Below are positions 45,280-52,936 of a stretch of 64,000 nucleotides of DNA, piece after piece. Source of the DNA: CAWANF01 sp963783355 (lineage in GTDB: Bacteria > Bacteroidota > Rhodothermia > Balneolales > DATFMH01). The position numbers and the translations under genes were made by a program. The number at the start of each line of letters is the position of its first letter. Positions within the stretch are counted from its first letter, which is position 1. The stretch lies in assembly GCA_963783355.1 (NCBI GenBank), contig CAWANF010000006.1, positions 1-64,000 of the forward strand. The letters are read 5' to 3'. Below the pieces are notes generated by a model. That model ran no database searches. It worked only from the letters and a program-made list of their open reading frames with translations, and was not told the DNA's origin.

Positions 45280-45761
45280 TTAATTTGTTATCATAAAATC
45301 AACAGGCGAAATCGGCTCGATCGTCATTTCCTTAAACTTCGGGAACGCCACTTTGGCCTGGTATGTACCCGGACTTAAAAAAGACTTTCGGATCCTGTTG
45401 CGGATTGTTGGGCGCAATCCAGTAAGCATTCATAGTTTCTCCGCGTTTTACGGTTCCACCCAAAAGAACCATGACGAACGCATATCCATCTGAAGATGTC
45501 GCAACCACATTATCTCCCTGACAAATAAAAAAAAACAACAGAAACACCCGAATAACCATATGAGAGATCCTGATCCGTTGTATTCTTCAAAGAAAACTCC
45601 ATCTGAAAATGTTCCCCGGATCGAAAAGTATTTGTGATATTTCCATTAAGGCCGGAAAGTGTCAACACCGGATTCGGATTTTTACCGGACATAGTTCCCA
45701 AAAGTTCACATCCAGAATAAAACAGGGTTGTGAGCAACATAAGTAAAACTGCTCTTTTCAT
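45280..45761 (-). pseudogene. BsuPI-like lipoprotein with two poly-T frameshifts
   Basis: Three consecutive frames together give one lipoprotein of about 160 residues paralogous to 41594-42079. Frame 1 has a signal with lipobox FYSGC, then FRSGEHFQMEFSLKNTTDQDLSYGYSG; frame 2 continues CQGDNVVATSSDGYAFVMV and WIAPNNPQQDPKVF; frame 3 continues LSPGTYQAKVAFPKFKEMTI to a stop at 45280. The switches are in runs of eight T (near 45530) and six T (near 45345) on the coding strand, each one base too long. This could be real decay, phase variation or sequencing error. Confidence 0.75.
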
Positions 45762-46356
45762 ATACCTGGCTCTCCTGAAATTAACTCCAAAGAATCAGTT
45801 AAGTATTATAAATAGTTTCATTTAAATATAAGAATTATTATAGGATACATTCATACCTGGCGAAAATATCCGCGACACTTATTTCAGTTAATTCATTGTT
45901 TTTATCAAAACAACGGGCGGCATTTTTACAAACATTATATTGCTATTCCGATATTTAGTGATATACCCTTCTTTTATCTTGCAAGTTTGCAATTACAGAA
46001 ATTCAATTATTGCAAGAATGCAATTTATTGAACCGCTGTATTGACTAAAAAAATAAATTTCATCAATAATAATTCCCCGCTCAAATTGGCCTGTCAGGTA
46101 TAATTAAGCCTATCCCATGACCATAGAAATATTTTTTGAAAGGAAAATGCGATCATGGCACAGTATTTGGAGTACTGTCAGTGTAACAATGAAATTGGAA
46201 ATGAAAACAAACGAAGTAAGAACGAATTCCCATACTTGTAGAACAATTGAGGTTCTGGGAAAATTTTATACGGAGTGCTAATGATTCAGCCTTACTGAAT
46301 TTGATTTAAAAGATTTTGAAAAACAAACTCACTCGAACCACTTAAATAGAAAAGAA
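45762..46356. other. Long leader/intergenic region of the porin-like gene
   Basis: 595 bases. The clearest element is the twin TTGCAA operator at 45978-46025. A 28-codon ORF (46155-46241) with AAAGG upstream starts ATGGCACAG but is too short to support alone. The region probably gives the porin-like gene a long 5' leader. Confidence 0.5.
45978..46025. promoter_or_regulatory. Twin TTGCAA-type operator
   Basis: CTTGCAAGTTTGCAATT (45978-45994) and ATTGCAAGAATGCAATT (46009-46025) share 14 of 17 bases and start 31 bases apart, about three helical turns. The second contains perfect ATTGCA-N4-TGCAAT. This looks like two binding sites of one dimeric regulator upstream of the porin-like gene. Confidence 0.55.
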
Positions 46357-47616
46357 ATGAAAACGATAAAACAACTATTTGGTATATCAATCGCGATGTT
46401 GCTGCTGGGAGGTATTTTCAATACATCCTCTGCTCAATACAAGAAAGAATTGCAATACTACCGCCCAATCGATCAAAATGGTGCATTCGTATTTACTCCA
46501 AATAAAGAGGAAAAAGGATATGCATACGATGGTTTCAAATTGTACATGGGTGCTGCTCTTACGCAACAATGGCAAGCCCTTACAGAAAAAACAACTTCAG
46601 GTATTGCGTTAACACCAATCGGCCCGGGTTTCAACCTCCCAACGGCTAATCTTTATATAGATGCCCAGTTGGCAAAAGGTATGCGTTTACACTTGGCAAC
46701 CTACCTTTCTTCACGTCACCACACTGATACTTATGTTAAAGGTGGTTATCTGCGTATTGACGCACTTCCAATGTTACACAGTGAAACTATCGACAACATC
46801 ATGCAATATGTTGCTATCAAAATTGGCGACATGGAAACAAACTATGGTGATACTCACTTCTTCCGTTCCGACAATGCCAACACCATTTATAACCCACTCG
46901 TTGGTAACTACCTAATGGATTCTTTTGAAACAATGGACGGCGGCGAAGTTTATGTATTCAACAAAGGTTTCCTGGCAATGGTTGGTATGGCCGGTGGACA
47001 ATTCGGCGTACGGCCATCCGTAGCTAATCCCGCCAAACGTCGTCCTGCTATCTATGGCAAAATCGGTTATGACGGAAATGTTGGTAATGGTGTTCGTATC
47101 AGGTTAACCGGTTCTTTATTCCACAGCAGCCGTTTCAACGACCTATACCATGGTGATCGTGCCGGTGCAAGATATTACAGCATCATGAATGACGCTACGC
47201 CGGCAACCGATGCCTGGAGTGGACGTGTCAGCCCAGGATTTTCAAATGGTTTCACATCTTTCATGATTAACCCATTCATCCAGGTTAAAGGTTTCAACCT
47301 GTTCGGTGTCATCGAATCAACAAAAGAAATGGTTACCGGACATACCGTTCAACAATATGCCGTAAATGCTCAATTCTTCTTATCCAATACCATTTATGTA
47401 GCAGGCCGTTACAACACGGTTAGCGGATATCTCGCAGGTGCACCTAACAAAACTACAGTCGACCGCATTCAATTCGGCGGTGGATGGTTCATGACTCAAA
47501 ATATTCTTGCAAAAGTTGAATATGTGAGCCAAAAATATAAAAAATTCCCCACCACAACAGTTTATAATGGTGGCGAATTTAACGGATTAATGCTTGAAGC
47601 TGCTATCGCATTCTAA
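46357..47616 (+). CDS. Porin-like outer membrane beta-barrel protein
   Basis: 419 residues with a signal peptide (SIAMLLLGGIFNTSSAQ). The mature part is all alternating strands with aromatic girdles, ending LMLEAAIAF, a canonical barrel C-terminus with terminal Phe. Codon choice looks more biased than in its neighbours (many AAC, ATC, GGT), suggesting high expression. It has a long leader with a twin operator and a strong terminator. Family not recognised; a major porin is a reasonable guess. Confidence 0.75.
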   Translation: MKTIKQLFGISIAMLLLGGIFNTSSAQYKKELQYYRPIDQNGAFVFTPNKEEKGYAYDGFKLYMGAALTQQWQALTEKTTSGIALTPIGPGFNLPTANLYIDAQLAKGMRLHLATYLSSRHHTDTYVKGGYLRIDALPMLHSETIDNIMQYVAIKIGDMETNYGDTHFFRSDNANTIYNPLVGNYLMDSFETMDGGEVYVFNKGFLAMVGMAGGQFGVRPSVANPAKRRPAIYGKIGYDGNVGNGVRIRLTGSLFHSSRFNDLYHGDRAGARYYSIMNDATPATDAWSGRVSPGFSNGFTSFMINPFIQVKGFNLFGVIESTKEMVTGHTVQQYAVNAQFFLSNTIYVAGRYNTVSGYLAGAPNKTTVDRIQFGGGWFMTQNILAKVEYVSQKYKKFPTTTVYNGGEFNGLMLEAAIAF

Positions 47617-47643
47617 ATCCTTTAAACAGATTTAATCCTTACA

Positions 47644-47685
47644 ACGAAAGCCCTGAAGTTCATTCTTCGGGGCTTTCGTTTTTTT
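47644..47685 (+). terminator. Strong terminator of the porin-like gene
   Basis: ACGAAAGCCCTGAAG pairs with CTTCGGGGCTTTCGT around a six-base loop, followed by seven T. Confidence 0.92.
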
Positions 47686-47714
47686 CAGCCACTCTACCTA
47701 ATCCAGTGTCATAT

Positions 47715-47987
47715 TCATAAGCCGAACCCAAGTCCGAAACTTAATGCTGAATAGGTCGAAATCTTGTATTCTGTAAATAGTTTAAAGAAACTAAGTTCTA
47801 TACCGCTCCCAAGGAAAAAATGTGGTGATTTTGCTCCCCTTACTGAAAAACTGACCGGGTTCACTAACTTATCAACCCGTTCATGATAAATATTCCCCGG
47901 CTGTGGATCAGGAACGTTGACTGGGAAATCACCTATGACTTTAATTTTAGGTACAAACCGAATCATCAAGCTGGTGTTGTATAACAA
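47715..47987 (-). pseudogene. Possible fragment of an outer membrane protein gene
   Basis: About 90 codons with beta-strand pattern ending FGLGFGL. The upstream frame continues only to ENGPG and then a stop, with no start or signal peptide. It reads like the C-terminal part of a barrel protein whose 5' end is lost. A chance ORF remains possible. Confidence 0.3.
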
Positions 47988-48252
47988 ACCGGGCCCATTT
48001 TCGGTTGATGATAATAATCAGGCTTTTAGAAGTGCGTAGTCCTAATTTTATTACGGGCAGCTGAAAGGAAGACTATCATCCACTATCCACCTCAAACCCG
48101 GATCGTAGGTACTGGCCTAAACCCGTATACCGTGGCTAAAAGGTATATCGTGCTTTTCTATGGTTTAATTGTGGATAGTCTGGACACAAGATTTAAATAT
48201 CGTTGAGGCTTAGAAAAAGAAACAAGATTACTTATTGAATATATCCAGAGTA

Positions 48253-48282
48253 GACAATGGCAATTCATGAATTGCCATTGTC
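48253..48282. repeat. 30-base perfect palindrome
   Basis: The sequence at 48253-48282 equals its own reverse complement over 30 bases (each half GACAATGGCAATTCA). Half of it (TTCATGAATTGCCAT) recurs near 43999-44013. It sits in non-coding DNA between the porin-like gene and the tmRNA. Confidence 0.9.
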
Positions 48283-48346
48283 GGAACCCTTGGCAGAATG
48301 CTTGATAAAAATCCAACGCTGTTCATTTTATCAAGCATGGTAACAG

Positions 48347-48386
48347 ACAAAAAAAATCCCTCTATACGTAAAATACGGAGGGATTT
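48347..48386 (-). terminator. Terminator of the tmRNA gene
   Basis: Minus-strand hairpin AAATCCCTC (48378-48386) with GAGGGATTT (48354-48362), including an inner TACG-type stem, followed by eight T. It lies about 20 bases past the tmRNA 3' CCA. Confidence 0.85.
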
Positions 48387-48406
48387 GATAGCATATGATA
48401 AAACTT

Positions 48407-48772
48407 TGGTGGAGATGCCGGGAGTCGAACCCGGGTCCGAGATGGCAAACTGTCAAGCATCTACATGCTTAGCCAGCATTTGAATCTCATCTGAAGGTTG
48501 GCCCGCCGGCCGGCGTCTTCAGACCAGACTGCTTAAGTTTCACATAAGCCCCACAGCCAAAAACTTATGCTATCCTGTTTAAAGTGACGTTCCAAAAACT
48601 GCCAACAGGCAAACGGCTAATGGAACGGAACGGCGGCTGTTAGGCGGCCATTCTATAAGAGTAATTGTTTGCATTTGCAATTAAATTCCAAACATTGAAG
48701 TACGAGTAACATTTGGAAACCTCGACATGCAGCCTGCAATTCCACTCATCCCGTCGAAACCTTTACATCCCC
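48407..48772 (-). ncRNA. ssrA: Transfer-messenger RNA
   Basis: 366-base tmRNA that rescues stalled ribosomes. The 5' GGGGATG pairs with 3' CATCTCC before the encoded ACCA, giving a 7-bp acceptor stem. The T-arm is CCGGGTTCGACTCCCGG, and the 5' GGTTTCGACGGG is the classic tmRNA D-like element. The tag ORF at 48640-48678 reads ANANNYSYRMAA then TAA, with resume codon GCA. The ending RMAA departs from the common ALAA but keeps the AA degradation signal. A terminator follows. Confidence 0.97.
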
Positions 48773-49007
48773 TAAAATGTTTAAGACATCAGGGTTTACA
48801 TTTACAGTAAATCAAAGACCCCTAAATATAAGCAGATTTTGTCATCTGCTCTAATTATTTATTCATTATCATATATTTAACGCTTATCAGGTATAAAAAT
48901 TTTGCACTGTTTTTATAATTTTACATCATATATAGCTGTAATAACTGTTATATTGACAACTGCTGTATAATGCATATTGCTATGAACCCTTTAACCTATT
49001 AGGCCAA

Positions 49008-50180
49008 ATGAAGATTGCCATACTTGGTGCCGGAACAGTCGGAGCCTCCCTGGCAAAGTTGTTATGTCAGGAAGACTCGGTAAGCGGTATTATCGTTATC
49101 GACCAGAATGGTAACGCACTTGCTGAAGTGGAAGAAAGCTGCCCGAAAGCCAAATTACGTACCTATCGAGTAAATATTGAAAAAGAACATACGATAACAA
49201 GTCTCATTAAGGGATTTGATTGCCTGATATCGGCTCTGCCACATAGTTATAACCTGAAACTGGCGGAACTCGCTATTCACGTCGGTATCCATTACATCGA
49301 CCTGGGCGGTAACGATGAAATTCTCGAAAAACAAATAGCCCTGAGTGAAGAGGCCCTAAAAAAGAACCTGTGGATTATTCCCAATTGCGGTATGGCTCCC
49401 GGATTAGTGAATATCCTTGCTATGAATGGATATGAGCAATTCGATGAGGTAGAATCTATTCACATCTGGTCATCCAGCCTGCCCAAAGAACCTGTTCCCC
49501 CGTTCAATTACCAGCTTGTTTTCTCCCCTGTCGGACTTGTTCATGAATATTTTGATCCTGTTTTTATCCTGAAAAACAGTAAAGTAACCACTGTTGACCC
49601 CTTAAAAGGTTATGAATTGATTCGATTTGATTCTCAACCCGAACTAGGTGATCTTGAAGCGTTTTATGTAAGCGGAAGCGTAACCTCACTGGTCAGACAA
49701 CTCGAAGGAAAAGTCAAAGAACTGAGTTATAAAACCCTTCGTTATCCCGGACATCGGGATATTGTAAAAGCAATGCAAGTCCTTGGTTTCGATTCCGACC
49801 GTATCATCGATATCCGTACAAATCTGACTTACCAGGATATACTGGTTCGCCAGATCCAAAAACACCTTCCAAAGGGACAAAAAGATATTGCCCTGGTCAA
49901 AATTGTAATTGAAGGTGTTCGAAATGGTGAAGCTGTTCAGCAGGTTTATGAATTAACGCATGAAAATAATCTCGATGATAATATCTCGTCTCTGATGATG
50001 TGTGCTGCCATTCCGACCCTGATTATTGCTGAAATGATTTGTACTAATAAACTAAAAGGAAAAGGTGGTGTAACACCTCCTGAACGAGTCATCCCCAAAG
50101 ACGAATTTCTGAAGGAACTCAAAAAGAAAGGCATTGAAGTCCGGATTACAGAAAACATTCTTAATGTTAGTGAGGCGTAA
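49008..50180 (+). CDS. Saccharopine dehydrogenase-like oxidoreductase
   Basis: 390 residues. NAD(P)-binding Rossmann motif GAGTVGASLAKLL at residues 7-19, then a saccharopine-dehydrogenase-type catalytic region (HYIDLGGNDEILEKQ; IPNCGMAPGLVNILA). The closest-looking group is the lysine 6-dehydrogenase/saccharopine reductase-like branch; the substrate is not proven. Single gene with a hairpin terminator. Confidence 0.87.
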   Translation: MKIAILGAGTVGASLAKLLCQEDSVSGIIVIDQNGNALAEVEESCPKAKLRTYRVNIEKEHTITSLIKGFDCLISALPHSYNLKLAELAIHVGIHYIDLGGNDEILEKQIALSEEALKKNLWIIPNCGMAPGLVNILAMNGYEQFDEVESIHIWSSSLPKEPVPPFNYQLVFSPVGLVHEYFDPVFILKNSKVTTVDPLKGYELIRFDSQPELGDLEAFYVSGSVTSLVRQLEGKVKELSYKTLRYPGHRDIVKAMQVLGFDSDRIIDIRTNLTYQDILVRQIQKHLPKGQKDIALVKIVIEGVRNGEAVQQVYELTHENNLDDNISSLMMCAAIPTLIIAEMICTNKLKGKGGVTPPERVIPKDEFLKELKKKGIEVRITENILNVSEA

Positions 50181-50204
50181 GCCCATAGAAGTTCAGAATT
50201 AAAG

Positions 50205-50244
50205 AAAAAGGGTATTTCAGAAATGTTCCGGAATACCCTTTTTT
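50205..50244 (+). terminator. Terminator after the saccharopine-dehydrogenase-like gene
   Basis: AAAAAGGGTATT pairs with AATACCCTTTTTT around a central loop. Its A/T-rich flanks allow use from both strands, so it may also serve the convergent floA gene. Confidence 0.85.
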
Positions 50245-50274
50245 ATTTTTCGAAATAATATCTGAATCAGAATA

Positions 50275-51285
50275 TCACTTGTTCCTATCTTTACTACTGA
50301 GATCTTCTTTTTTTGACGACTGGCTGGAGCTTTTGGCAATCGTTTCCCGCATGCTGGTATCTGCCAGGACATTCTTCATATTGTAATAGTCCATGATTCC
50401 AAGATTACCAGACTCAAAGGCTTTGGCAATAGCCAATGGTATTTTAGCTTCGGATTCCACAACCTTGGCGCGCATCGCTTCAATTTGAGCCTTATTTTCC
50501 TGTTCCTGAGCTACAGCTAATGCCCTGCGCTCTTCCGCTTTTGCCCTGGCCACTTGCAGATCGGCACTCGCCTGATCTGCTTGTAATTTGGCTCCCACGT
50601 TATCGCCGACATCAACATCAGCAATATCAATCGAGAGGATTTCAAAAGCAGTACCGCTATCGAGTCCTTTACTCAAAACCACTTTCGATATATTGTCAGG
50701 GTTTTCCAGCACAATCTTATGATCCAGGGAAGAACCAATGGTCGTTACAATACCTTCGCCGACGCGAGCCAGGATCGTTTCTTCGGTTGCACCGCCTACA
50801 AATCGTTCCAAATTAGCCCTAACGGTAACTCTCGCTACAACACGAACCTGTATTCCATTCTTGGCTAAGGCTGTAATAGGAGGTGTTTCAATAACTTTAG
50901 GATTTACAGAAATTTGAACGGCTTCAAATACATCTCTTCCCGCAAGATCAATAGCGGTTGCACGATCAAAAGTTAATCCCAGATTTGCTTTATCAGCCGA
51001 TATTAATGCCTGAACAACTTTCTGAACATTTCCACCAGCCAAAAAATGCGCTTCAAGCTTGTTTACTTCAACATTGAGGCCGGCTTTCGTTGCCGTAATC
51101 TCTGCCTTGATAATCGGTCCCGGCGGAACTTTCCGTAATCTCATTCCGATTAAGTCACGGAAAATAGAAACTGTGACCCCTGAGAAATAAGCTGTAATCC
51201 ACAGGCCAACAGGCACATAATAGAAGAAAAAAGAAAAAAATATGAGAATCAGGATAATGATTCCGAGGCCCCAGGCTGCTCCCAT
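50275..51285 (-). CDS. floA: Flotillin-like membrane scaffold FloA (UPF0365)
   Basis: 336 residues. N-terminal hydrophobic hairpin (GLGIIILILIFFSFFFYYVPVGLWI), an SPFH-like region (GLTFDRATAIDLAGRDVFEAV), and a C-terminal Ala/Glu coiled-coil (QADQASADLQVARAKAEERRA). It organises membrane microdomains. AAGGA precedes the ATG. It is 70 bases downstream of the nfeD gene on the same strand; this pairing is conserved in many bacteria. Confidence 0.92.
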   Translation of the reverse strand: MGAAWGLGIIILILIFFSFFFYYVPVGLWITAYFSGVTVSIFRDLIGMRLRKVPPGPIIKAEITATKAGLNVEVNKLEAHFLAGGNVQKVVQALISADKANLGLTFDRATAIDLAGRDVFEAVQISVNPKVIETPPITALAKNGIQVRVVARVTVRANLERFVGGATEETILARVGEGIVTTIGSSLDHKIVLENPDNISKVVLSKGLDSGTAFEILSIDIADVDVGDNVGAKLQADQASADLQVARAKAEERRALAVAQEQENKAQIEAMRAKVVESEAKIPLAIAKAFESGNLGIMDYYNMKNVLADTSMRETIAKSSSQSSKKEDLSSKDRNK

Positions 51286-51355
51286 AATGAATCCTTATTT
51301 ATATTGGTATTTTAATTTTATGCTATTCCTTATTGAGTAACAACTTAATAAAAAA

Positions 51356-52708
51356 TTATGTATTCCGGGCAACGACAATGCGGGAGCCGATAACGTCTAC
51401 AACTCTGACCTGCTGTCCTTTATCGATAAAAGTTCCTTCTGAAACAACATCCACTCTTTTTCCGTTTATGATTACCATTCCTGATGGACGTAAAGGAGTG
51501 ATTGTTTCCCCAACGGCATTCAGCAACTCGCTTTCTCCATTAGTATAAATTTCATTTATGCCGGGTTCGCTGCCACTTCCGCTTCGTGCCGAGAGTACCA
51601 GCCGGCCAAGATATTTATTGGAAGGAATATATCTAGCAATCGATATAAATAATGCGATGGCTAATACCAGGGTAATGGCCATGGTCCAAATAGCACGGCT
51701 CAAATGGTCAATTGCGGGGAATTCTAACCCGACATTACCTATCAGAGCAGAACCCAGGCTAAACACAACAAGTATTATGCCGCTGATGCCCGTTATCCCG
51801 AACCCTGGAATCACAAATATCTCCAGGATGATCAAAATCACTCCTACAATAAAAAGTACAATTTCCCAGCTTTGGGCCAATCCCATAATATACAATGGAG
51901 CGAAAAATAACAGTGCTCCGATAGCTGCAATGGTTCCCGGAAATCCTATCCCGGGTGAATGGAGTTCAAAGTAAAGTCCGCCAAGCATCATGAGCATCAA
52001 TATGGAGCTGACAACCGGGTTTGCCAGAAACCGCAATAACTCTTCATCCCAGCGCTGATCCATATGTACAATTTCGGTATTGCTCCATCCCATCCGGGAT
52101 TTCACCTGGTTAATATTCGATAATTCTGCCTGTGCTATATTATTTTGAACAGCCTCATTCGCACTGAGTGTCAATAATTTATCACTGCCTATTATTCCTG
52201 CGACGGAAATGGTCTCATCAACCATGGCTTCCGCAATTTTCGGATTCCGCCCGGTAGCTTCAGCCGTAGAGCGCATTAATCCACGCATATAGCTTTGCAT
52301 TTTTTCGGAAGCTTTCTTACCGTTATTTCCCTCAATCACGGTTGCCGCACCAATGGATGCACCAGGAGCCATATAAAGAGAATCGCAAGCAAGAGAAATG
52401 AGGGCACCGGCTGACGCGGCGTTTTTATTTATAAAGGCAACTGTCGGTATTGGAGTGTTTAAAATACTTTTTCGTATTTCATCAGCAGCTTCTACAAGGC
52501 CACCAAACGTGTCAATATGAAAAATAATACCTTCTGCTCCGGTCGACTCGGCATCGTGGATACTTCGCTGCACATATTTTGCCAGACCATTGTCAATCAT
52601 TCCGGTAATTTTTACCTCATAAATGCTATCTTGTGTCTTGGCATTGCTCTTGATAACGATAGCCAGCAGTATGACTATTATAAACAGGCAAGTATGTAAT
52701 ATTTTCAT
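51356..52708 (-). CDS. NfeD-family membrane serine protease
   Basis: About 450 residues from the ATG at 52708 (AGAGGG six bases upstream); the ORF's first ten codons are unlikely to be used. Signal peptide, then a ClpP/crotonase-like protease domain with IIFHIDTFGGLV, nucleophile Ser in NKNAASAGALISLA and likely Lys near GNNGKKASEKMQ. Four transmembrane helices follow, then a soluble OB-fold NfeD domain (GKRVDVVSEGTFIDKGQQVRV). It is paired with FloA and acts on membrane proteins. Confidence 0.9.
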   Translation of the reverse strand: MKILHTCLFIIVILLAIVIKSNAKTQDSIYEVKITGMIDNGLAKYVQRSIHDAESTGAEGIIFHIDTFGGLVEAADEIRKSILNTPIPTVAFINKNAASAGALISLACDSLYMAPGASIGAATVIEGNNGKKASEKMQSYMRGLMRSTAEATGRNPKIAEAMVDETISVAGIIGSDKLLTLSANEAVQNNIAQAELSNINQVKSRMGWSNTEIVHMDQRWDEELLRFLANPVVSSILMLMMLGGLYFELHSPGIGFPGTIAAIGALLFFAPLYIMGLAQSWEIVLFIVGVILIILEIFVIPGFGITGISGIILVVFSLGSALIGNVGLEFPAIDHLSRAIWTMAITLVLAIALFISIARYIPSNKYLGRLVLSARSGSGSEPGINEIYTNGESELLNAVGETITPLRPSGMVIINGKRVDVVSEGTFIDKGQQVRVVDVIGSRIVVARNT

Positions 52709-52821
52709 ATCAACCCTCTGATAATAGGATTTACTCATTTATAATAGATAATATAGCAAAGGATTATTCGAATATCACAGAATCCGTTTATTGAATTTTT
52801 TGACTCTTTTTATGAGGATTT

Positions 52822-52865
52822 GGTATAGACGAAATTTTATATTACGATATCGTAAATTTTATACC
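52822..52865. promoter_or_regulatory. Nested palindrome upstream of the TonB receptor
   Basis: Perfect 14-base palindrome TTACGATATCGTAA (52842-52855) inside a wider dyad with GGTATA (52822-52827) and TATACC (52860-52865). It lies in the divergent region between nfeD and the TonB receptor and is a candidate operator. Confidence 0.5.
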
Positions 52866-52936
52866 ATAATGGAATGATTTCATATTGAATACGGTTAAAA
52901 TGCCAATCATTCAGTTACAAGAAAATTATTTAATTA

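Noticed and set aside
46155..46241. 28-codon ORF in the porin leader
   Set aside because: Too short, only a modest ribosome site, no recognisable product.
48407..48440. tRNA-like T-arm and CCA suggesting a tRNA gene
   Set aside because: It is the tRNA-like domain of the tmRNA; no anticodon arm nearby.
48298..48483. ORF over the terminator and 3' end of the tmRNA
   Set aside because: The tmRNA structure fully explains this DNA.
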